A stretch of 64,000 nucleotides of DNA from Isochrysis galbana (Eukaryota; Haptophyta; Isochrysidales; Isochrysidaceae). The stretch is from positions 1,116,456 to 1,180,455 of the forward strand of contig CM030944.1 in NCBI GenBank assembly GCA_018136815.1, in the 5' to 3' direction. The position numbers and the translations under genes are program-made. Positions 30,857 to 42,200 of this stretch are shown piece after piece. The notes below the pieces were generated by a model that was not told the DNA's origin, did no database searches, and saw only the letters and a list, made by a program, of their open reading frames with translations. The first letter of the stretch is position 1, and every line of letters begins with the position of its first letter.

Positions 30857-32674
30857 GCGGGGAGGGCGCGGCGGCGGCTTTGGCGCCAAAAGATCCGACC
30901 CATTGTGCCGGTCAAATAGCTAGCCCTGTTGCCTGCTGTTGCTGTGTTGCTGTTGCCTGTTTGTTGCGGTTGCGCCTTCTTCTTTCCTCTTTTACCTTTT
31001 AGCTAAGTTTTGTTTGGGAAGGGCCCAAATATTGTTGTCAAACGTTGAGAGTCGGGCACCTAAATTTTGATCAAAATTTTGACGCTCTCGATTATTGTGT
31101 CCTATTATAAACCTTAAAAACTTCGTAACAACCAACAAAATTTCATCGCGGGCGCGACCCTTAGCCCGGTCACTCAGTGCCACTCACTCATTTTAACCAC
31201 TATTTCCCACCTCCCCTGGGTGTCCAAGGATTCCGCTGGGCCCCACCCTACCTGCCCCGCCAGCCGCCTCCCCCCTCCGAACGACCCCCTCCCCATGAGC
31301 CATGAGGCATGAGGCCACCCGGTCTTGGTCTTGGGCCACGCTGCTCGAGCAGCGTGGCCCTCGCCAGGGCGAGAGGGGCCTCTGCCATAAGGCATGCCCA
31401 GTGGAGGAGTGGCCGTACAAGCCTGACATGGCCAGGCTGAGGTCTGCAGCCTGCAGCCCCCCTTGGGGGGGGCCAGCATCCAGCATGGCTGTCTTGCATG
31501 GTGTGGCCGGTGCCACGGGCCGTGTGCCGTGTGGCGTGTGGCGCGACCGGGATCCGGGATCGCACGCACCTGCTCGGCCTCAGCGGGCGGACGCGGTCGC
31601 TTCGCGGTCGCTGCGACGGCGACTCCTCCATGGGGGCTGGGGGGCCGCCCTCGGCGGGGAGCCCGAAGGAGAGGAGGGGAGCGGCGGCGCGCTCCATCCA
31701 TGGCAACAGACTATAAAGTTAGTTGTCCTATTATAAATTTATTTAAACCTTACACTTAGGTAGTGTTAGCGGCGTTAGACGCCTCGGCTAGCGGCTAGCG
31801 GCTAGCTCTAAGCTTAACTAAGCTCTACCTCTACCTCTACACTAATGCCAACTTGCAACTTAGTTGAGGGTATATTTTGCACATTGCACATTCTTTCTTT
31901 TCCTTCTCGCCCCTCCTCCACGGCGGCACCGGGCACTGGGCGCGGCGCCCGTCGAGGTCTCCTCCTCCTCTCCTCCTCCTCCTCCTCCTCTCCTCCTCCA
32001 TGAAGATGCGGCGACGGCGGACCATCGCTCGCCCCTCGCGCCGCGCGGCCACGCCCCCAAGTTTTGTTTCTTTCCAAGTGAAAGGCCCCAAATTTTTTAC
32101 GTCAGAAATTTCGATTTCGATTGACCACCGCAAATTTGACATTTGACCAAAAACTTACAAAACTTACGTCATAGTCATAGCCAATTCCTCTTTCATGCTT
32201 GTTTCGTTGCCCAGCATCGTAAAATAGGCTCCGGCCGTTGGTTTTTATCTATATTATTGGTTTGGCCTCTAGGCTCTAGGTTTGTGAGCGATTTCGCGTA
32301 TCTTTGGTCTTTGGAAGTTTTCGCCGAATTCAAGTTTTTCTATTTCTATGACTAGGACTGTTAGAGCCTTAGCGCGTGTGCAGAGGGAGGGGGGTAAAAC
32401 CCACCATTTTCCTCGGCAATTTTTCGTGGAGGCAGGTAAGCCCCCTAGGACTTTTTAATGGGCTTGGGGGACGGTCAAAAAATGCAGCCGCCCCCCGCAT
32501 GTTAGTAGTAGTAGTAATAAATCACTGTTTGACCGGCCGAACACGTGACCTTGATTGAAATCATGGCTGCCCACCTTCTTGCGCGATCCCTGCGCACGTT
32601 GCATTCGAGCGACCCGATGCTGCTATGGGAAGTGGCAAGAATGGATCGTGGGACAACCCTGCTCGCTCAAAGCA
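30857..32674. other. Intergenic with element fragment
   Basis: About 1.8 kb between the divergently and convergently placed minus-strand genes. 31186-31740 is GC-rich and carries a minus-strand element-like ORF; 31740-31860 has GGCTAGC repeats; 31900-32010 is a TCCTCC tract; the rest is AT-richer with no gene I can support. Confidence 0.5.
31186..31740 (-). mobile_element. Possible 5' fragment of the ATGGAGCGCGC-leader element family
   Basis: On the minus strand an ATG-GATGGAGCGCGCC start near 31700 opens an Ala/Pro/Arg-rich frame (PSQRPRSDRVRP) like the starts at 4830 and 16239. The AT-rich leader before it (TTTATAATAGGACAACTAAC) is only loosely similar to the others, so membership is tentative. 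Confidence 0.3.
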
Positions 32675-35069
32675 TTATTTGTAGAGGAAATAGCATGCGG
32701 GGACGGTGACGGCGGCGCAAACGAGCTGCAACGGGATCCCGAAGCGGATGAAGTCGCCAAAGGCATAGCCTCCTTCGCGCGAGACCATAAGATTGGTTTG
32801 ATAGGAGACGGGAGTGGAGTATGAGGCCGAGGCGGCCATGGTGAGGGTGTACAGAGCCGCCTTCCAAGGAACGCCGGATGCCTCACACCTGTGAGCAAAC
32901 ATGGGCGAGGACGGCGGCAACCTCGATGTGAGTACTCGGAAATGGTGTGGCTCGAAATCACTGGGACACCGCGGGCTCAGCAAGGGCTGGGAATAGGGGA
33001 CGACGTCAAGGACTCAAGGGCAACCCATGCATCCGAGGCAAAAAGGGCTCTAAGTCTAACGCCCTCGCAGTGTAAAGAGGCAAGCAAGCCTTCTCGCTCA
33101 CATGCGCACGACGATAGGAAACATGAGCACCACCACAGCATTATTAGATATGACGGCGCCAACGAGGATGGCGACCGAATAGATCGCGCAGAGCAGAGCG
33201 AGTGACCCTGATGCAGATGTTGGGATTGGGTGGCTGAGAGTTGTGTTTAACACGTACCACATGATGGCGCAACCAACCATTGAGGGCGGGTGAAATCGAT
33301 CTGAATAAGCCGGAAGCTCTCATTGGAGTCCAGGGCAAATGAATGACAGATTGTGGGCGGAACACGCTTTGGTCCAAAGCTTGCCCTCTTCCAGATCTCC
33401 AAGCTCACCGTAGGGCGCGACAAGCTTCACTATGGCGTTGGCAGCCGAGGCGGCAAGCCCGCTCTCCTCGATGCCTTTCCCAAGGGCAAAGGAGAGCGCG
33501 ATCGAGAGAAGGACGGGGCCGTTGACTGCCTTCCACGCATCGGACAAATCCATGCAACCGCATCGAAGCAACACACAAAGAGCGCTGAGGGCCGTTGGTA
33601 CCAAGAGGGATGGCGCTGAGGCAGCGACGGTCATTGTTGCCGTCAAGACGCCGAGAGTAAGCCACAGCCGGAAAGATCCACGCGGCGGAGCAGTCGTGCC
33701 CCCCGTGGGGGCACTGGCCTCGCTCCGCGTTCTTGCCAAAGATTCCTGACGCGAAAAGTCAGCCCCGGGCAGCAACGAGCCCGAGGCGGCAAGCATGTAG
33801 GCAGTGCCGGCTAATGCGTTGATAATACCTGGAAAAAGCGATGGAAACGGGCGTTGGAGTTGGTAAATTCTGCTCGCAATAGTTGTGCAATGCATTGGGA
33901 GATGGGTGGAGAGCATGGGGCTTGAGCGTGGATCCTTCTGTATAAGCGGCTGGACGCATGTCCAATGTAAGCGTTAGCGTTACGAGACCTCAGGGGTCCA
34001 GACACGACTTTGTCACCACGGCGCATGAAAGGCGCTCAGGGGATTGACAGATTACGCGTGGAGTCATCACTGGCCCGGCCAGGCATTGATAAGTGGAGGT
34101 GTCACAAACTGAGCGACGACCTCTGAAGCCAAAAGGCCGCAGTGTGCAGGGCTTTCGGGAGCAAGGGAGCAAGGTGGGAGCTTGGTGTGGCCTCAGGGGT
34201 CCAGACACGAATTTGTCACCATAGTGCACAAAAGGCGCTCAGGGGATTGACAGATTACGCGTGGAGTCGTCATCGGCCTTTTGGTGATATCACGTGTCCT
34301 TTTGGTGATATCACATGTCCACGTGTGATGATGAAGGCGCATGCGGTGACATGGCCGCACCTACGGGAGTGATCCCAAACATTCCCATCGGCGAAGAGGG
34401 GTCGTACTTGCGTGCCGCCTCGGCAGCAACGAGATTAGTCGATGAGCCGATGAGCGAGAGGGTACCGCCGAGCATCGTGGCGAACGAGAGAGGCATGAGT
34501 AGCTGCTTTGGTGCGACCCTCGGGTTCAGACTTGCTGCCCACTGCAGCGCAACCGGCATCATCATGGCGCAGACGGGCGTGTTGTTCAAGAACCCTGAGA
34601 TGAGGAGGGTGGGAAGCAGCAACCGGAAGAGCGCGGCGAGCCGGGATCTCGGCCGGCCGAGCAGGATGCGCGCGATGTACTCGAGTCCTCCCGAGACCTG
34701 CACCCCTTTGGAGACTGCGCACATCACTCCGACCGCCACTACCCCCTCGGAGGCGAAACCGGCGAGCGCCTGCTTCAGGCTGATGACGCGCGCCCACACG
34801 AGCATGAGCACACCCTCGAGCAACGCCTGTTCGGGCGGAGCGTCGAGTAGAGCCATCTGGAGGAGAGACAGAGCAATGGCGCCCGCGGTGACTGCCGCCT
34901 TGCGAGGCAGCCGGAGGAGGAGCGGCGTGAGCGCGAGAAGGATGAGGGCCGAGCTGGCGAGCGCGGTGCCATCCACGCTGCTCAGACTTAGCCCCTTGCT
35001 CCGCGCCGCTACCGTAGCCTCGGGAGCATGGCCGCCGCGCAGAACGACGAGCCGCGGCAGCGGCCGCAT
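32675..35069 (-). CDS. SLC13/DASS-family sodium-coupled anion permease
   Basis: Probable sodium-coupled transporter for sulfate or dicarboxylate in a cell membrane. Exons (5' to 3'): 35069-34361, 33828-33409, 33300-33110, 32881-32675; phases agree, 508 residues. Family hallmarks: SGFLNNTPVCAMMMPVAL (first SNT-type motif region), LMPLSFATMLGGTLSLIGSS with STNLV, then in the second half ISNNAVVVLMFPIV and MAASASYSTPVSYQTNLMV, ending in an amphipathic GGYAFGDFIRFG segment and a last helix. At least ten hydrophobic segments are visible. Algal sulfate transporters of the SLT/SAC1 type share this organisation but usually carry TrkA-C domains between the halves; these seem absent, and the middle is only a short hydrophilic loop. 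Substrate cannot be decided. The exon 4 start (GCATCC) is chosen because the alternative AG gives an in-frame stop. Confidence 0.85.
33988..34318. repeat. Direct repeats in intron 1 of the SLC13-type gene
   Basis: An 85-bp block starting CCTCAGGGGTCCAGACACGA occurs at 33988-34071 and 34191-34275. Immediately after the second copy lie two tandem 21-bp units of CCTTTTGGTGATATCACNTGT (34277-34318). Confidence 0.85.
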
Positions 35070-36255
35070 CGCCTCTCTCTCGCCTCACTATCACACACTC
35101 CCGTCGCCCGCGTCGACTCTTACATAAACGAGGCGGATACTTCAGCTGTGAACCCTGGCCCCCCCACCTTTTCCCACCTGATCGGTGCCGCACGGCGGGT
35201 CTCCTCGCCTGGCACTCTCTCCTGTCCCCTTCTTTTTAAGAGTAGGAGTACTGGACAAGATGACCTCCAGGAAGTTGGCGCGAGACTAACTCTAGCCGGT
35301 TGTGGCGACGTCGACACAAGACGTGTACTTTATGAGTCTTTACTCCTACCTTACCTTATTAACTTTTTCACCTTCTTCTTCTGGCAGGGGGCACGCGCCA
35401 GCACGCCAGCCTCCTCTTGCAGTCTCAAGTACAAGATGTGTGGCTCACATGTCGCATGTGCTGCGAATGCGCTTGTGCTTCCTACAAACCATTGTATTAC
35501 GTAGTACTACACGTAGTACGTAGTAATTCGTACTTCCTATTCCTATTCCTATTGTAATACTATTGTCTGTTATTGTTGCTCACCTCACCACCCACCATCC
35601 TGACCCGATGAACTTACTATGAAAGGCTGCTTGTTTGTTTGCTCTGTTTGTACGTTGTTTGTTGTTCGAATCGGAATTGAAATAGAACGAGTGGCGAGTG
35701 GCCGAGTGGATAGTGGATCGTGGATAGGTTAGTTGTCAACTTAGTTGTTAGTTGTGCATCGAATTTATTACGTGTACGTGTATTGTTATTAGTTGTTAGC
35801 TCTGTGATTGTGATTGTTTCGTGTTTGTAGTTTGTAGAGGGCAGCTCTTCGTCAGATTCATCTTCGTCTTCGTCATCGGCGCCACTTCCATTTCCATTTC
35901 GCCATTCATTCGCGATTGACCTAAGACCTGAGTTATTTGAAATTTGTATTTGAGTTTGTGAGTTTGAGTTGGCGCCGTGTTTGCTTGTGCTTGCGCGGTC
36001 AGCGGCAGCTGCAGCTGTGCAGCCGTGCGTGTCTCGCGGTTCGAGAGCCATGCAGAAGAAGGGCAGAAGGCACAGGGCCACTCTACACTACCTTATTACT
36101 CTGGAAAGCCAGAAGGTGGGGAAGTACTCTTCTAAAAAGGTGGGAAAAGGAGGTAAAGGTAAAAGGTAAAAAGGTGGACCGTGGCCGAGCCCACCCTCCC
36201 GCCCTCATCTAAGGTTAGGAGGCTCGCCCCCCCCCCTCCTCCCCGCGCCACGGCG
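35070..36255. other. Intergenic between divergent SLC13-type gene and GCN1
   Basis: About 1.2 kb shared upstream region of two divergently transcribed genes. It contains an imperfect palindromic CGTAGTACTACACGTAGTACG at about 35499-35520, TTGTTAG-rich AT-richer DNA (35560-35960), and a C-rich stretch just before the GCN1 ATG. No ORF worth calling. Confidence 0.5.
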
Positions 36256-39200
36256 ATGGAGTCGCTCTCGTCTCAGCTTGCCTCTGCCCCTCTCTCTCGC
36301 TCGGCTGGTGAGCGGCGAGCCCTGTGGACAGTGGGCGTGCTCGAGGCGCTTGATGCCTCTCCCCCTCCTGAGCAAGCCGCCGCCGCGCTCGCAGCCGCTG
36401 TCCACAGCACAGTCGATGTTTACTGTGAGAAGCGCTCGCTCGCGGCTCTCCTCAAAGGGGTCAGGCTGCTGGCAGGGCGCGCCGAGCTGGGCGGGCTCTT
36501 CGGCCGCGCGCTGATAAGTTCGGCTATCGGTGGGGGCTCCGCTTTCCACCCGCGCACCCACCTCGGAGCCGCGCAACTGCTGTGTGCCTGCTGCGAGGCG
36601 GCAGAAGCCGAGTGGGCGGCAGAGCAGGGAGCGCTCCCGACCGAACAGCTTCTGCCGATGCTCGGCCTGCTGCTCCATGCGACACGGGGTCACAGCGATG
36701 ACTCTACCGCGTCGCGGCTCGGGCTTCGCGCCGTGCGTCGCCTTCTCTCCTCACGGAATGCGGCGGCCGGTGGCTGGCTTGCTAAGGCGGAGGAGTGGGT
36801 GCTCGCTCCACCGGTGGCCGAGCTGGCTGAGGCAGCGTGCGCCCTGGCCGCGGCCATCGCTCCCCTCGTGGTCCACCGGGAGCGTGTGCGTGCCGCAGCC
36901 CCGTCCCAGCCACCCAAACGGGCAAAGCCCGGTGCGTTGGCGGCCACATCGACTCCGCTCGATGCGGCTGCTTGGGCGAGGGCGCTTGGTGCACACTTGT
37001 CCTCCGGTCAGGTCGAGAGCCCTTCGAATGCGGTGAAGGCATTCGCACCGCTGTTGTGCAGCGCGCTGATCGGCGTTGATGATGTCATGAAGCACGTGCT
37101 CCCAGCCATTGTCAAAGGGATGAAGCGCTCGACTGAAGCCACGCTTCGCTGCATTCCCGTGCTACTGGATGCGTTTCCATCCACTGCCATCCTGCCAGCT
37201 AGTGCGGGAAGCTCGCTATCGGAGGTGCTTGCACCTGCACTCACGTCTTCCCCTGTCGCGGCAGCAGCCGCCATCAGCGCCCTGCGAATGAAGCTCGATC
37301 CAGTGGGTGCGACAGCTGCCGCGATGGGTCTCATCGGAGCCTCGGGTAAGGGAACGCAGCTCGCGTCGGCGCAGCGCGTGGCTTTGGCCGAAGCTCTTGC
37401 GGCACTCGCTATGGCGCCACCTTCTGCGGCAGTGGCGGCGGTCTTGCACTGCCCCCATTGCCGTCCTGCTCCCGCAGCAGGCCGTGCGGAGCTGGAGGCG
37501 GCGGCGTGGGCGAAAGACTCGTCGCTCATCGCAGAATGGGCGTCTGCGGCGCAAAAGGGATGTGACGCCGTCTGCGCTCTTTTCGTACCGCTCGCCTCTC
37601 GCGAGACCATGGAGGCTCCAAGGACCGAGATGATGGCCACAGTCGGCAGATGGCTGGGCGCACGCGGCGTGGGCACCGCCGAGACTGCGGCAATAGCTCT
37701 CACCAAGGGTCTGACCGACAAGGCAGCCGACGTTAGGCGCGCGCATATCGCGGCGATCCTCGGTGCTCTGACGAGCGCCTCCATGGCTGCTGATGCCGAC
37801 GCCAATGTCGCATCCGCTGGCTCTTCTGATGCGGCGTCAGAGCCGGGGAAATTCAGGATCGGTGGCGCGTTGCCCGGCCTTCTCGATCCAAAAGGGGTGG
37901 GAGAACCACTCCTGAACGCTGTCAAGGCAGCACTCAAGAAGGCGCCCGCAGGGGGCGCGACGCGCGCAGGTGCGAGCTAGGGCCTTACCATTGGCACCTC
38001 TTACGCCAGATCGAGCCTTCCAAGTCCCCAACTTGCACCGGGCTCAGAGAATCTCACCTACCAATGGTCCCAGCCCACCTTATCTGGTAGTCGAGGACGA
38101 GCCACTCATGCACCAGGCCTTGCTGCTCAGCCCACGCGCCGCCTCGTACACACCATTTTTCAAACTTGAATAGTCCATGCTACCACACTCATGCCTCGAT
38201 CGAATCTTGGGTGCTCATGGCTCCCTCCCGCCCTGACCCTCCAGACGCGCTTGGTGTCATATCCGCTCTTCGTGAAGCCTCGTCACTAAACACCGCCCTT
38301 TCATCGGCGTGCTTCACGGAGAAGATCTGGCAGCTTGCGCTCAAGCCCAAAGATTCCTTCGTCTGGGCCGGCGGCGCCGATGCCATTGGCGCCTTACCTG
38401 CTGGCAGAGAGCTCAGCTTGCTCACGCGTTGTGTAGTTGGTGTGAGTCTATCTTCGCTCTTGTCCTCATGCGGAGAGGGCGGCTCACATGCTCTCAATTG
38501 TCTGGTGGGTCTCGCAACTCACGCACATCACCCGACGCGTCTCGCTGCTCTGCACGCTCTACATGTTTTGGCCGAGGGCGCGGCCGAGGACGGTGCTGTG
38601 CGCGTCAGGGCGGCTATTAGTGGCGAGCATGCTGCGGCGTGCTGGGCAGTTGGCGTGAGCCCCAGGCGGGCGGCCGCAGCACCTGTGGTTTCTGCCGCGG
38701 CTCTTCTGGCGCCGATCGAAGCAGCTGTGAAACGCCAAGCCAGGGCTGAGGTGGAGGCCGAGAAGGCGACAGCGGAGATTCCGGTGGGCTCCGTGGAGTC
38801 GGACTCGCCATCAGCTTCCACTCTGACTCCTGCAAGGATGGCCACCATGGCGTCGTGGCTCCGAGTTGCCCTATCGGCCAGCGCCGCACGCCTTCGTAAA
38901 TCCTCTGACCCAGAGCTGCCTCATCTCCTTCCACGACTCCTTATTCTCTGCCACCACCCGTCCATGCTTCACGGCGTGGGCCGTTGCCCGCCCTGGATGT
39001 CATTTGTCGCCGCTTGGGGCGGCCGCGACGCTCTTGCGGAGCTGCTCGCTCGTGATGAGGCTATCGCAGCGCACATTTGCGAGGAGATTCTCTCCACCGA
39101 GGGCAATGGATGCTCCGAGTCTAAGGCTACGCGTGCTGCCTCCATTGGCGCCCTCCGCTCTTTGGTGCGCCTTCCATCTCGCCAACTCTCTGCCGGCGAA

Positions 39201-42200
39201 GGCTTCGCGCCAACGACGACTGCGATAGCGGCATCTGTGCTCGCCCTTGCACTTCCCGCACTCCTGAAACAGATCGGTGAGGCTGCTGAGCCGCTCTTCT
39301 CGGCGGCTCCTGCTGATGTTCGCGTCTTGCGCACCGAGACTGAAGCGGCAGCGGACGGCAGCGACCACGGGGACAGACCTCAAGACGAGAGCGCAGATGG
39401 TGGGCGTCCTGCCGGCGGCAAGAAGATAGGGGATGATGACGTGGAGAGCGCCATTCGAGCCACCTTCCAGCGGCGCGCTATGGAGCAGGGGAAAGTCTCC
39501 GCACTCGAGAAGAAGAAAAGCGCTGGAGCGGGTCCCAATGGGGGAAAGATCGACAAGGCGGAGGCCGCCCGGCAGGCGGCGGCCGCAGCCGAGCGCGCTA
39601 CATGTGACCGACTCCGTTCGGCGGCGGCGGCGGTGGAACGGCGAGTGCGGCTACTCACCGTCATCATTGAGGGTGCGCCGACGTTGTTGTCACCACGGCT
39701 GACTGATGTTCTGCCCATCGTGCTACCTCTCGCCACACTTCCGGCTCTGCACGCGGCCCCGGGTGGTGTCACTTTCCTCATCCCACTCTTAGAAGCCGCT
39801 AGTGCCGCCGCCGCGCCGTCGCTTGGGCCCCTTCGCGCACAGGTTTCCCGCGCTCTCCTTGATGCGCTTGCAACTGGACCTAGCACCGAAGACTCGGATG
39901 CCGCACCTCGATTCTCCTCTGGGAGCTCTTCCATGGCTCCTCCCGCCACAGCCGGTGCTCTGGCGGCGGATATGGCTCGCGTTGCTGCGGCGAGTAGGCT
40001 GGAGTCGACGTTGCCCCCAACGCTCGAAGCTCTTGCTGGCGCCGTTGCACGCCCACTCCCAGCAGCGGGCCTGGCGCTGCTCCTTCCCTTGCTTCACGCT
40101 GGGCTCGATACGGGCGGTCCCGCTGGGTGCGCCGAGCCAGCACTGGATCTACTCTCGATGCACTGCTCCCCTGCACCGCAAGGCATACCGCAAGAGGAAT
40201 TGATGACGATGGCCCGGTTGCTGCTTTCACTACTTTCGCGTGGCGACCGGTGGCATGCCCCTGCCTCAACTGCACTTCTCGCGCTAGCTCCATCGCTGCA
40301 ACCCGAGTCGCTCCCGCCACTCGTAGAGGCGTCCATCAGCGGCAGCAGTGCGGCGCACCGCTTGGCAGCGATGCGTGCGCTTACCAAGGCGGCTCCACTA
40401 GCGGAGGGCTGGCACCCAACTAACCCATCATTGGCGGCAAAGCTGCACATGGCGAGGTATGACCCCGACGAAAGTTGCGCATCAGCTGCCTCAGAGCTCT
40501 GGCTTTGTTATGAAGCCTCTGCAGAAGCCGAGGGATGCGCTGCCCTGCCACCGTCGCTTGAGACGGAGCTACTTCCGGTACTAGGCGCCGCAGAAGAACG
40601 GCAGCGTGCACAGGCAGCACGCGCGTTGGCTTCGGCGGCGGCCGAGGATACTTCTCGCATCCATGCTCTTCTCCAGCAGCTCATCTCATTCCATAAAGAG
40701 TCTGCCTCACCCCCGAAGGCCTCGGCCCCACCACCGACCCGAGGAAAAAGTGGATGCGCCTTCCCACCGAGCGCTAGCCGGTCACCGGACACAGACGCAG
40801 ACGAAGACGGTGCTTGGGAGGCAAGACACGGTGTTGCCCTCTGTCTTGCCGACCTCGCGCCTGCTGTCTCCATCATGCAGTTGCCCGTCATTTTCGCCTT
40901 CCTTAAGAAGGCATTCGCCGATCGGGTGAGGATGTTCGCTCTGAATTTCGTGTTTGCATATTCCAACTCCGGAAGCCGTGCTAGGCCATGCACCTTGCTA
41001 GGGAGTATTGCACACACATCAACTATTCGACCACGTCGTCACACTTTTCTTTGCAGGTGGAGTCGGTATCTTCCGCTATGGTCAGCGCCGGCGTTGCTCT
41101 CATAGACGAACAGCCGGAGCCGGACAAGATGGTACCATTGCTCACGCCCATGCTTGAGACATTCCTCGTCGAGGCTTCCACCTCGGAGGAAGACGATAGA
41201 GCGAGGATGGGTGCAGTGGTTTGCCTTGGAGCGCTAGCACGCCACATCTCCTGTGATGACCCCAAGGTGAATGCTTTTAGCACCTTTCGCATGGGTGCGA
41301 CGCACGAGCACAGGCCGCCCGTTCGGCTCAGTGGGAACGACGAGCTGCCTTCGCGCGAATGTCCCTCATGTATCTTCTTCTGTTCTAGGTCGATCTCATC
41401 TTGTCAAAATTGGTCGATGCTCTCTCCACCCCTTCCGAGATCGTCCAACGCACCGTGGCAAAATCCCTCGCTGCATTGCTGGCGAAGCCCGAGGTGTCTT
41501 TCTAAGCGCGCATGCATGCCCCATGATTTGTGCAACCGCAAATCTCCACGCACTAGGCTTCTATTCGCCTTGCTATGCACGCGCCCTCTCGGTTTTGAGC
41601 AAGGAATCTTCATTTCCGCTCACCCACTCTCCCCGATTACACCCCGCCTTATCGGGATCGCCCTTTTAAGGCAGCACCTCGTCTGCCGAGTGAAGCACCT
41701 ACGCTAGCAAACGCTTTCTTCGCTGGACTCCTGAATTGAGATAGTGCCATTCCCACATTCTAACAGATCAAGCCTCGAGGCGGCCCTATATTGCAAGGGC
41801 TCCTCTCCACCTTGCTATCTACGCCATCATACGCGCTCCGACGCGGTTCTGCGTTTGGTCTCGCTGGCGTTGTCAAAGGACTCGGCATCGCTACCCTCAA
41901 GAAGGATGGCGTCATGGCTGCTCTGCAGGTGAGAACAGCGGCGGAAGGTGCGAGTCCAACAGTTGATGGATCGTCAAGAAACCATGCTGGACCGGTGTCC
42001 ATTGTACTCGGCGGCGCAATCAGAGGCATGCTAGCGCTGCATATCTATCACCCTCTTCACCTCCTTGCCTTAGGCTGCCGCCGAGGAGAAAAAGAAGACG
42101 GAAGCGGCGTCCAACGCGCGGGAGGGTGCCCTGCTCGCCTGGGACTCCCTTTCGGAAACCCTGGGTAGATTGTTTGAGCCCCATGTTGTTGCTGTCTTAC

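Noticed and set aside
35499-35525. CGTAGTACTACACGTAGTACG palindrome as an operator
   Set aside because: Imperfect, low-complexity (TAC/GTA) and without any second copy near the gene starts.
36256-41105. Treating the two long frames at 36256-37980 and 38166-41105 as two separate genes
   Set aside because: A GTGCGA donor at 37970 and CCTCCAG acceptor at 38244 join them in phase, and the downstream exons continue the GCN1 order.
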